64,000 nucleotides of DNA, from the NCBI GenBank assembly GCA_003116995.1, contig BDSL01000008.1:186001-250000 (forward strand), written 5' to 3'. Below, one piece after another: positions 11,601 to 20,984 of this stretch (position 1 is the stretch's first letter; the number at the start of each line of letters is the position of its first letter). The notes beneath the pieces are model-generated. The model did not search any database and was not told the origin of the DNA. It saw only the letters and a program-made list of their open reading frames with translations. The translations under genes and the position numbers were made by a program. The DNA is from Yamagishiella unicocca. Its lineage: Eukaryota; Chlorophyta; Chlorophyceae; Chlamydomonadales; Volvocaceae.

Positions 11601-14600
11601 TTCCCTGGGCCTCTCCTCTTTCGGCAATCGGCTTTCTAGTACACGGGCTTTCCTCACAACCTCCCCTCCCGGCAATCTTAAACGGTAACCGGTTCTGTCC
11701 TAAACGTCCCCCATCCCAAAACGTCTGTCCGAAACGGTTTTCCTTCGTACACGGACTTTCCTGCAACCCCCCGCCGTGCCCATACGCAGGGTGTCCACCC
11801 CTACCACAACTACACGCGGCGGCAGGTCTACCAGCCGGGCGGCGCCAACGTGCAGTACAAGCCCGGTACGGCACACTCGTACGCATGTGCACGCGGCCAT
11901 GTGCGGCAGCGGCAGCGGCCGCAGCGGCCTTGCCTGCCCCCCCCCCCCTCTCTTCGTGGCTGTTGGGTGGGGGCCCATACCTGCGCTGTACTCGTCACCA
12001 GCGCCACCAGGGCCCTATTCGGTCTTGCGCTTCAATGCCGACCCACGGGTTTCCTCTCCTACACCCTGTCCTCGTCTTTCAAAACGCTTCCCCCGCTATT
12101 ATTTGTTCCCTCCTTCCTCCTATGCCTTGCTCCACGGGTTGTCCCCTTCCCCCTTCCCCCGTCATCACTCCGGGTTTAGACCCACGCACTGCCAGTGACC
12201 AGATCCTAACCGCCTCCCCTCCCCTGCCTCTTTTCCGGCCCCGCGGGTCACGCGTGATCTAAAAACACACACACATACACATACACACACGCACAGGGCG
12301 CGCGTACGGCAAGCGCGGCCGCGACGCCGAAGGCGGAGCTGCAGCCGAGCCCGCGGGCGGAGATGCAGCAGCAGCAGCAGCAGCAGCAGCCGGGGTGGGG
12401 GAGCACGATGCGTCCGCCAAACCCGCCGAACCCACAGATGCCGCCGTGGCGGCGGGGGATCCAGCGGCGGCGACGGCAGCGGTGGCAGCAGCGGCGGCGG
12501 CGGCGGCGGCCACTGACGGCGTGGACGCGGAGATGGCGGAGGTGAAGAAGTCCGAGGACGACGGCGGCGCCGCCGCCGCCGCCGCGGAGCAATCGGGAGC
12601 AGGCACGGAGCCGCCGCCGGCGGCGGCGGCGGCGACGGCGACGGAGTTCCCGCCGCCGCCGCCGCTGCCGCCGTCGCAGGGGCAGCAGGCGCAGGAGGGC
12701 CCACCGGCGGGGGGTGACGCCGATGAGGAGCCGCTGGCAAAGCGTGCCAGGGCCGAGCCGTCCGCGGCAGTAGCAGGGGCGGCGGCGGCGCCGGAGGAAG
12801 GAGGGGCAGCTGGGATGGATGCGGCGGCGGTGGAGGGGGAGGCGGGGGCTGGCGGCGGCGGCGGCGGCAGGGGTCGCGGCGGGCGGGGGCGGCGCGGTGG
12901 GGGCGATGCTCGTGGTGGCGGCCGTGGCCGTGGCCGCGGCGGCGGCGGCGGCGGCGGCAGTGGCGGCGAGGAGGAGGAGGAGGAGGAGGAGGGCGGTGCA
13001 GGGGAGCTGGATGACGACGAGGAGGCGGGGGCTGGTGGCGGGGAGGACGTGGCCCTGGGTGAGCTGCTAGGGGGCGGCTGGGTCTGAGGAGGGAGCCCGC
13101 GGGGTTACATTAAAGAACTGGTAACGCGACATGGGAAGCGTAGATGGTGCATAGCCTTCGTCCCGGGGGGGGGCGGGCAGAAGGAACCGGTTGCACGAGG
13201 CATGGGTATCATAGCTGGCGCATTGTCTTTGGGGGGGGTCGAGGAAGACCGGGGGGGGGGGATACCAGGCTGCGGCGGGCGCCGTTACGCTGGGGTCAAG
13301 GGAGGGCTTGGGCTGCTGAGGTGGGTACGTGCCTTAGCTGAGGCGGGAGACGGCGGGGGGGCCGAGGCATCACCCGCTAGGGCCCCAGCCCTAGCGGGAG
13401 ACCCAGCCCTAGCGGGAGACCCAGCCCTAGCGGGAGACCCAGCCCTAGCGGGAGACCCAGCCCTAGCGGGAGACCCAGCCCTAGCGGGTGACCCAGCCCT
13501 AGCGGATTGGCGGGTGACCCAGACCCAGCCTTAGGGGGAATGGCATTAGGCGGTGGCTCCGCCATGGCTCGGGGTGTTCCGGCTCCCTAACACCCTAAAA
13601 CCCTCCCACTCACCCCCTCCCCATCATCCGGGTCCGCCGCCCTCTGTACCGGGTCGTGCACCGCAGGCGGCGGAGGCGGCGCCACCAAGCGCGGCCGCTA
13701 CGGCCCCGACGGGCGGGTGGTGTTGCTGCAGTGGCAGGCGGAGGTCGACCCGCGGGACCGCGTGACTCAGACGTACTACCGCCGCATCCACCACTTCACA
13801 GCGCAGGACCCGAAGCCGCTCATAGAGGGTGCGGCTGGGGGGGGGGCCGGGGCGGGGCGGGGGTTACAGGGGGGGTTTACAGGGGGGGTTTACAGGGGGG
13901 GGGGTTACAGGGGGGGTTTACAAGGGGGGGGTTACAGGGGGGGGTTACAGGGGGGGGGGTTACAGGGGGGGGGTTACGGGGGGGGTTACAGGGGGGGTTA
14001 CGGGGGGGGTTACAGGGGGGGTTACAGGGGGGGGGTTACGGGGGGGGGGGGCGCGGGCACGGTGAAGGACTAAAGGGGCAGTACTCGGTGTATAGGGGCG
14101 GGGGTTGTGGAGGTGTGTATTGGGGCGGAGGGCGGGTTGACGCAGGGGCATGTTCTGAGTGGTGTGTGTGGGGGGGGGGGTGGAGCGGCGGAATCTGCCA
14201 GCCTGTCTTTGGAGAAGGGAAGGGTGCGGGTGCGTAGCTTGTTGGGCGCTCGCCCGCCAAACTACCGTTAGTGTCCAAAAACCCTTTCCTCGTAGATACT
14301 GCATGTGCCCACCCGCGGGCTTCCTCGCCCTAGCTGGCAGTGGCATCTCCCGCTGGCTTCCTCGTCCCCCAAAGCACCCACCCCGCCTTGCCCCTCCAAG
14401 CCTTGCCCCTTGCCCTCTACCCCCCTCCACACCCCACCCCCAACCACACACACACATACACACATACACATGTATCCCCTCCCCCTCCCCTTCCTCTCCG
14501 CCACCCCCCCCGGCCCCCAGGCGGCACACCCTGCCTGCTGCTGGAGGTCCGCGGCCAGAGCTTCATGCTGCATCACATCCGACACATGATCGGCGGCGCG

Positions 14601-16252
14601 GTGGCGGTGGCGCTGGGGCTCATGTCCAAGTGGGTAGGCGCGGCGGCGGGGAGGGCGGAGTGGGTCAGGGTTTTAGGGTTTTAGGGTTTTGGCGGTCGCG
14701 TGAAGATTCCGTAAGCGGCCGCAGCCCCGTTTCCGCCCGCTTCCGCGCCGCATCGGCGGGCTTGGTGCCGTCGCACCCGAGCGCTAGGGGTGCATCGCCT
14801 GGCCTTCTCAAACCGCGTCTCCTGAATTCGTTTTCCAATGGCTCTTCTCCTCAGCTTACTAGGTCGTATCAGCCGCTTTCCTCTCATACCCCCACCCCCA
14901 CCCCCGGCGGGTCTTTACGTCTTTATGTCTTCATACCCCCAACCCCACGGGTCTTCCTCAAAACCTCTGGCGCGCAGGGACGTGCTCCAGGCCTCCCTGC
15001 ACCCCCCCGCCCGGGTGACGCTGCCCCGCGCCCCGCCCCATACGCTGCTGCTGGCGGACTGCACCTTCGGCCGCTTCCCGATGCAGTTCGGTGGGTGGCG
15101 CACAGCGGCGGGTGCGGCAATGCATGGCACCGCACGGCACGGCACGTGCGGTAGTACGATGGTAGCATAGTTGTATACGTACAACTATCTAAAACAAGAG
15201 CAGTGCGGCGGAGATGGGGCGCACTCCCTGGGCCCCCCCCTGTGCTCCGCAAGGCACACGGTGTATCGCGCGCATGCGACCCTCCTCTCCCCCGTCCCTG
15301 CATCTCAAAACGTCTGTCCTAAACGGTTTTTTCTCACATCCACGGGTCTTCCTCGAAACCCTGCCCTCTCCCCCGTCCCTTCTCCGTCCTCCCCCGCCCC
15401 CGTCCCCCCACTCCCGCCCCTTCTCCGCTCTCCCCCTGCAGGCCCCGGCGACAACGACCTGCGCAACGTGACGGGCGAGCGGCTGGCGGTGCGGGCGGGG
15501 GGCATCGCACGGCGCGAGGGGTTCCGGCGGGAGGTGCTGCTGCCGGCGCTGCAGCAGCTAGTGGAGCTGGCGGAGTGGGGCCAGTGGAAGGCCTCGCTGG
15601 CAGGCTGCTACCCATTCCCGCAGGTGAGTGCTGGGGGGTGGGGGGGCGGGGGAGGTGAGAAGATAGAGTTTGGGGGAAGGAGTGGGGGAACCGTGGCGTG
15701 GTGCCGTACGGTACGGCGCGCGCCTGCGGCGAAGGCGTGCCGTACGTGACAGGCCTCCTTGCACCTGCTCCAGTGCCCTTCCTCACCCTCCTCCTTACCC
15801 CCCCCCTTATCCATGCCGCGTAACCGTTTTTTATGGCGCCCTCCCCTCCCCTCTGTTTTAAACGGTGTTTTTCCGGGCATCCACGGGTCTCCCTCGAATC
15901 CCCCCCAAAATAAACGTGCCGTCCTCCAAAATACACGCGGACTTCCTACCAGGCGGGCCTGGATGAGTTCTTGGCCGCGTTCCTTCCCTGGAGGGATCGC
16001 AAGGTGGCTCATCGCAAGAGGCGGGACGAGATGGTCGCGGGGTGGGAGGCGGAGGAGGAGGAGGGGTGGGAGGCGGAGGGGGAGGAGGGGCAGGAGGAGG
16101 GAGAGCGGCCGCGCGGCAGCGGCGGCCGGCGCGGCGGGGGCGGCGGTTGGGGCGGCGGCGGCGGCGGCGGCCGAGGATGGGGCGGCGGGCGGGGCGGGCG
16201 GGGAGGCGGCCGGGGCGGCGGCGGGCGGCGTGGAGGGGCAACCAAAGTCTAG
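8655..16252 (+). CDS. tRNA pseudouridine synthase, TruA/Pus1 family (13 exons, 803 aa)
   Basis: Predicted to isomerise uridine to pseudouridine in tRNA and perhaps other RNAs. Exons: 8655-8910, 9136-9182, 9705-9824, 10255-10389, 10824-10899, 11350-11423, 11790-11865, 12297-13058, 13667-13828, 14521-14629, 14978-15090, 15442-15623, 15953-16252. Phases agree and the sum is 804 codons. Family signatures in order: [13 protein letters not shown] (substrate-side strand), [11 protein letters not shown] with the catalytic Asp at about residue 133, [43 protein letters not shown], and the C-terminal [12 protein letters not shown] motif. The pattern fits Pus1 better than Pus3. Odd: exon 8 adds about 250 residues of Ala/Gly/Glu low complexity with RGG-like repeats between conserved blocks, and the C-terminus is a second Gly/Arg-rich tail. 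Nuclear or organellar location cannot be told from the sequence. Confidence 0.93.
9222..9370 (+). repeat. Two copies of the GGATTCTCTTATCA-type repeat
   Basis: CCGTGGATTCGCGGATTCTC followed by a C run at about 9222-9250, and a related copy at about 9339-9370. Both lie in intron 2 of the pseudouridine synthase gene. Related copies occur at 22433-22575 and 34122-34150. Confidence 0.7.
10565..10625 (-). repeat. Intron-edge dispersed repeat, antisense copy
   Basis: Reverse-complement form (AAAACGCCTGTTCTAAACGG, then GCATCCACGGGTCTCCCTCG) in intron 4 of the pseudouridine synthase gene. A further short related fragment (CGGGTTTTCTCTCACAACCC) abuts the same intron's acceptor at 10823. Confidence 0.75.
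10900..11110 (+). repeat. G-rich array starting at a 5' splice site
   Basis: [19 protein letters not shown] units begin with the first bases of intron 5 of the pseudouridine synthase gene and would be G-rich in the pre-mRNA. Confidence 0.85.
11424..11510 (+). repeat. (GGGGT)n array starting at a 5' splice site
   Basis: About 16 GGGGT pentamers directly follow the GT donor of intron 6 of the pseudouridine synthase gene. They have strong G-quadruplex potential in the transcript. Confidence 0.95.
11690..11772 (-). repeat. Intron-edge repeat, antisense variant before a 3' splice site
   Basis: AAAACGTCTGTCCGAAACGG followed by TTTTCCTTCGTACACGG and a CCTGCAACCCC end, finishing about 18 nt before the acceptor of intron 6 (exon 7 starts at 11790). 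Confidence 0.7.
13386..13511. repeat. 18-bp minisatellite, 7 copies
   Basis: CAGCCCTAGCGGGAGACC units in intron 8 of the pseudouridine synthase gene. An inserted array of this period would preserve the reading frame if the intron were retained. Confidence 0.95.
13859..14055 (+). repeat. GGGTTACAGGGGGG-type array at the start of an intron
   Basis: About 15 imperfect units separated by G runs of 6 to 11. It begins about 30 nt after the donor of intron 9 of the pseudouridine synthase gene. Confidence 0.9.
14664..14692 (+). repeat. Interstitial telomeric motif (TTTTAGGG)2
   Basis: Two perfect TTTTAGGG units flanked by degenerate ones, in intron 10 of the pseudouridine synthase gene. Confidence 0.8.
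14940..14966 (-). repeat. Intron-edge repeat, partial antisense copy at a 3' splice site
   Basis: CCACGGGTCTTCCTCAAAAC ends about 12 nt before the acceptor of intron 10 (exon 11 begins at 14978). Confidence 0.65.
15300..15360 (-). repeat. Intron-edge dispersed repeat, antisense copy
   Basis: AAAACGTCTGTCCTAAACGG, then ACATCCACGGGTCTTCCTCG, in intron 11 of the pseudouridine synthase gene, about 80 nt before its acceptor. Confidence 0.8.
15853..15905 (-). repeat. Intron-edge dispersed repeat, antisense copy
   Basis: TTTTAAACGGTGTTTTTCCG, then GGCATCCACGGGTCTCCCTC, in intron 12 of the pseudouridine synthase gene, about 47 nt before its acceptor. Confidence 0.75.
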
Positions 16253-16348
16253 AGAGGTTTCGAGGAAGACCCGTGGATGCCCGAAAAATCCGTTTAGAAC
16301 AGACGTTTTGAGATGCATGCTGGAGAACTGGGTTGGGGATACGAGAGG
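16253..16348 (+). repeat. Intron-edge dispersed repeat, full sense copy in the 3' UTR
   Basis: TTTCGAGGAAGACCCGTGGA starts a few bases after the TAG stop of the pseudouridine synthase gene and runs through GTTTTGAGATGCATGCTGGA to AACTGGGTTGGGGATAC. Confidence 0.85.
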
Positions 16349-16730
16349 GAGGTGAGTGGTGCGGTAGCTCCAACGACGAAAGCAGGATGGACGAGGTGGG
16401 CAGGGCGATGCATTATATGCAGGTACGGCTGGAGGCGGCCGGTGTGGCCGTTGGCTGAGTTGCAGGCACCAGCCACGGCCACGGACGTAGGCGGACTCGT
16501 TGCGGTAGGCGGGAAGGTAGGCAGCCAGGATACCGTAGCTAGGGGGGGCTTCGGGCGTTTGCGCGGATGTTTCTGTTGGAGTTGGAGGGACGCCGGAAAG
16601 CGGTTGCGCCCGTCAATTGGTTATTGCCGTCTACGATATCTGTACGACATCTGTACGACATCTGTACGGGTCGTAGAGCGTCGCACGGCTGGCTCGGTCG
16701 CGGTGTTTGTTGACGGGGAGGTGGCTGCGG

Positions 16731-16820
16731 CTGCTGCCTGCCTCTTCACCGACCTACTGGCTGCTGCCTGCCTCTTCACCGACCTACTGGCTGCTGCCTG
16801 CCTCTTCACCGACCTACTGG
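16731..16820. repeat. 30-bp tandem repeat, 3 copies
   Basis: Identical units begin at 16731, 16761 and 16791. The period is a multiple of three, so it reads as a 10-residue repeat on either strand, but I find no supporting gene. Confidence 0.95.
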
Positions 16821-18215
16821 CTGCTGACGACGGGGCGATGAGGGCTGCTACCGAGGGTGCCGGGGGCCAGGTGCCAGGCGTGTTCTCCGAACACCAGCAT
16901 GCGCCCTCGTGTAAGCCCCTACAGCTCAAACTGCTGCTGCACGGCCCTCCACCCACATACACACTGCGCCGTTGATGCAATGATGACCCGGGTACAGGAA
17001 GCGGCCCATCGGAAGCGGGTGTGGTGGGTCGGTGGCGAATGCTCTTACAGGGATGCACTCCTACACCCAGCCCGCGCGGTCGCCGCGCCGCCTCTGCTGC
17101 GCGGAGGAGGACGACGTACGAAGCATCGCGCGGGGGTCTTGTAATCGCTCCATAAACAAGTTCTACCCTGGCCTCCACCCCAACAAACTCGCAGCAACCG
17201 TGGACTGCAACAACGCCGGCAGCAACAGCGGGAGCTGATGACGCACGAAGGCGTACCGCTGAAGCGGGCGAGGAGGGCGGAGGGGGCACAGACGACCGGG
17301 CCCTGAGGTCCCGCCGCGGAGACGCGGCGAGGCACTGCACGCCAAACGGTGGTCTCTGGTTCGTCAATAGGAAGAATAGCTCATATACTAACCTGCTCGG
17401 CAAATCGCGCGGCAGGCTGTGTTAGGAAAAGCCGGAGACAACACGTGGCCGGCAGGCACGGGAGCACACGGCATCCGTTCATGCGGTATGCCGCAAGATA
17501 CGGCTGCGTCCTCTGTCCGGGAAGGGAGACGGGCGCGGGCAATAGGCCTGGGACGCTCCCACCACCCCAAGCCAAACACGAACCCACGCCACACGAGCCA
17601 CCCAATCCTCAGCCCTCACCTCTCTGGAAAGCCGAAGGACTCGGCCAAACAGGCGGCCCGGCCGCGGCAACCTCGACCTCGCTAACAGGGCTTCGGTCCT
17701 CGGACCGTCAACAATAAAGAATAATACCAGGAATGTTCCAAGCCGCTTCTCCCACCAAGCCGCTATGTAGCCTAGCCTGCCCTTGTCACTGACCCCGCAC
17801 TGGTCGCAAGCGCCACTCCGCTGCGCCACTCGCACCGATTGGGAGGCTGTCCGTAAGACCGCGTTCCTCCCTCCCCCAGATACAAACAAGGAATGATACA
17901 CCCGACCAGCGCCCCCTCCCTCCTCACCTATCCATCCCGCCCACCCATCACGGTAATCTACACATGCCAGGCGCCGGCCGCCCTTCCCCGTCCGACGATC
18001 TCGGCCCGCCCACCCACGATGTGTCATCCATCAGTGGTCGGCGCGAGCCATTGCGTTTCATCTCTGTTACCTCACCGGAGCTTTCATTGCTTTCAGCCGG
18101 CGCCCCCGAGTTGGTTTTCCCTCGCAACCTCCCCCAGTCAGCCCTCTTTTTCTGTAAACCCCCAGTCAGCCGGTGAGCGTCATGCCCCTCGTCGCACCTG
18201 AACGCACCACCCCGC

Positions 18216-18285
18216 CCACCCCACGGGTCTTCCTCGAAACCCCACCGGTTTTCCTTCGTACACGGGTTTTCCTAGTAACCCACAC
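18216..18285 (-). repeat. Intron-edge repeat, composite antisense fragments
   Basis: CCACGGGTCTTCCTCGAAAC is followed directly by the CGTACACGGGTTTTCC variant. Both are in reverse form, outside any gene I can call. Confidence 0.65.
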
Positions 18286-18580
18286 ACCCCACCGACACCC
18301 CCTTCAAAAGCAAGACGACCCCCGGGCTGCTCACACCGCTCACGCTTGACGCGCGCAGGGTTGTGAAACCCATGCAACCTTGTCCCCAAGCCCTGCACCG
18401 CCGCTTCACAGTACCGGACAACGCTGCCGTCCGCTGAGCGCCCGTGTACAGGGACGCGCGTCACCACCTCAGCCGCCCTCGTCCCCGGCCGCCAATATGG
18501 TAACCCTATAACCCCGGGGGGGGGGGGGCGCCCGTCCGGCGCCCCATGCATGGGGGGACTCACCCTCGCCTGGTCATGTT

Positions 18581-18685
18581 CAACTACCCACCCGTCAGCA
18601 AACAACTGGCGTCGCAACTACCCACCCGTCAGCAACCAACTGGCGTCCAACTACCCACCCGTCACCAAGCAACTGGCGTCCAACC
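18581..18685. repeat. 33-bp tandem repeat, 3 copies
   Basis: Units start CAACTACCCACCCGTCA at 18581, 18615 and 18648 with small differences. The array is intergenic. Confidence 0.9.
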
Positions 18686-20984
18686 GGCAGCCGTGAAGCT
18701 GAGAGCGACCGGCGTTCTTCCCCACATCCAACCGTCAACCAAAGTTAGCACCCACGCAACACAAAGGGCGTCAGCGGCACGGCACCAACGGCAGATTCGT
18801 GCCCGACCTGGGCGCAGCGCTGTCCCATCCTCCAATCAGGGCCCATGCGTCTGCTCCATTCCATGGGCCAAACACGTCGGCTGTTGGGTGCCGCTCGGCT
18901 CCCTAGCCTGCCCCGACATCACCCCCCCCCTCCCGCTTCGCACCGCGATCGGCTTGTCTTCCTTCATTGCCATGTCCCGCCGCTCCCAATCATTACCTGC
19001 CGGTTACTTCCCACCCACCCACCAGGCCACCAGTGGGAGGTGACGGGGTACTGCACGACCATTATTTGTCTGTATGCCATCGGTCCTCGGGCAGGCCGGT
19101 GCCGAGTGCTCCGACCCACATGCCGGGCGGGCTTCCCAAAGTGCCTGTCCCTGGTGCTCCAAGCTACGCACCCACAGCGGTATCGGAGCGGTAACTCCAC
19201 ACTCGGGTCATACGCCGGGGTCATACGCCGGGGTCATGAACCCACACGAACCCACACGTAACAAGCACTTGGGGGTGGGGGGTACATTAACAAACACACG
19301 CATGGGTGCCCCTTTACGATGACGACACAACACGCACGACGGCCGGACACTGCGACTACTCCAGGTGCCAAACGCATTGACAGCAGCAGCCGAGCATAAG
19401 CGCACAACGGCGCAAGCATCGTGGCACACGCACCCGTGCAGAGGGGCACGGGGGCGGGCGCATTCCACGTCCCTCCTTACGCCTGCGGCGGTCCACGCTG
19501 CCGACTCTCGGCACGCCGACACCTAGCACCCCATATTCCCTGCCAGTCCAACGAGCCACACAGCCGGGACAGATGTATGCTCTTCCTCTTCCTCTCTATC
19601 TCCCGCTCTCACCTTAGCTCCTCCCCTTCTCCACGGTTATGGCGCAAGTGGACGTGCCCCACAGACCAAGAGGCCGCCAGCCAAAGGGCAGGTGCCGTAA
19701 GGCCCATAGGGGTGCGTGGCCCCCCGCCAACCTTCATCCGCCAGCGACACCTCACCGGCACCAAACCCGACATCTGCCTCGCTTTCAGGACAGCACCCGC
19801 AATCTGCAAACACTGAGACGGTGACACGAGGCAGTGGCTTGCCGTTAACCCGCAATGGATCCCAGCCCAACAGAGCAGCGTGTTCTCCCGTCGCCACGTC
19901 GTCTTAACTGGACGTGGTGAGGAAGGGCATAAGCTTCCGACATGTCCGTATTTATCAAGAGAGAATTAGCCGCATTATCGCTTAACTATTAAGAGGCGGT
20001 AAGCGGTACATATACGCACGGAGGCGCAAGGCACATTCGTGGCCTGGCCCGTGTGACGACCAACCATTGCACAAGGCACATTCGTGGCCTGGCCCGTGTG
20101 ACGGCCAAACACGAGCCCCGCCCACCCAATCGCGTCGGCGCCCCCACGGGACCTCGTACGCCAAGACGGTTCACGCCCCATGTCACTACTGCAGGAACTG
20201 CGCCTGCAAGCATGCACGCACGCATGCATGCACGCACATACGCATCAATGACAGCGCCCGACAAATCCACGGCACAATCGCCAATGTAAATTATTGACAC
20301 AAAGGAACGCCGAGTTCGTGCCCTCACGGTGCACAGCAGCAGCACCACCACCGCCAGCACCACCACCACCACCGCGCCCAGTCCCAGAAACGTTGATGCC
20401 AAGCACATGCACTTGCACAGCAGAACGCGCCTTCGTCGCCGCCAGCGTACAGTCCTTAGAACCCGCCGCGCGCACGCCAGCACCAGGCGCACGCCTTGAG
20501 GCGGCCCCCTTGCAATGCCCCAGGAAGGATAGGAAACGAGTTCAGGCAAGAGGGGCACGCTCACCGACCCGGAAACAACCGTCGAACCAACAAGCCCCTA
20601 CACGCTGCGGCAGCGCGCGAAAGGAAGGGCCTATCACCGTCCGCGTGCGCACCCTGGCCCTCGCAAACCTCCGCCCAGCCGCGGCTGTCAGCCACCAACC
20701 TAACAATCCACTCGCCCCGGGCAATTCTCACCCCACGCGGCTCCTTGCCCAGAGCAATGGCTCGGCGCGTGCAGCTGCCTGGCATGCTCCCGCAGCCAGC
20801 CGGGACGTTAGGCCCATCCAAAGCCTGCCCCGACTCATAACCCGGCCCAGCGGGAGCTCCGCGCAGGCTGTTGTACACCCCCCGCGCCGCCGCTATGCGG
20901 GCGGCGGCGGCGTCGCGCGGGTTGTCGTACATCCCCGCGCCGCCGCCCGCGTCGCGCGGATTGTCGTACATCCCCGCGCCGCCG

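Larger units (their letters stand above)
16253..20984. other. Convergent spacer between the pseudouridine synthase and TKL kinase genes
   Basis: No exon that I can support. It contains the 3' UTR of the pseudouridine synthase gene (TGTAA, the usual volvocine poly(A) signal, occurs at 16910 and 17140), a 30-bp repeat (16731-16820), a 33-bp repeat (18581-18685), a partial intron-edge repeat (18216-18285), a duplicated 31-bp block (20029 and 20072), and possibly a C-terminal extension of the kinase in another frame (20560-20990). Confidence 0.5.

Noticed and set aside
12165..12740. 191-codon minus-strand frame opposite pseudouridine synthase exon 8
   Set aside because: Pro/Arg runs are the complement of Gly/Ala coding sequence. 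The plus-strand exon joins in phase on both sides.
13059..13087. Pseudouridine synthase ending at the TGA after exon 8
   Set aside because: It requires reading through a GTGAGC donor. The following exons carry the conserved C-terminal half of the enzyme in phase.
16313..16975. 220-codon plus-strand frame with a 10-residue repeat (LLAAACLFTD)
   Set aside because: The repeat period of 30 bp keeps any frame open on both strands. No splice links or recognisable domain were found.
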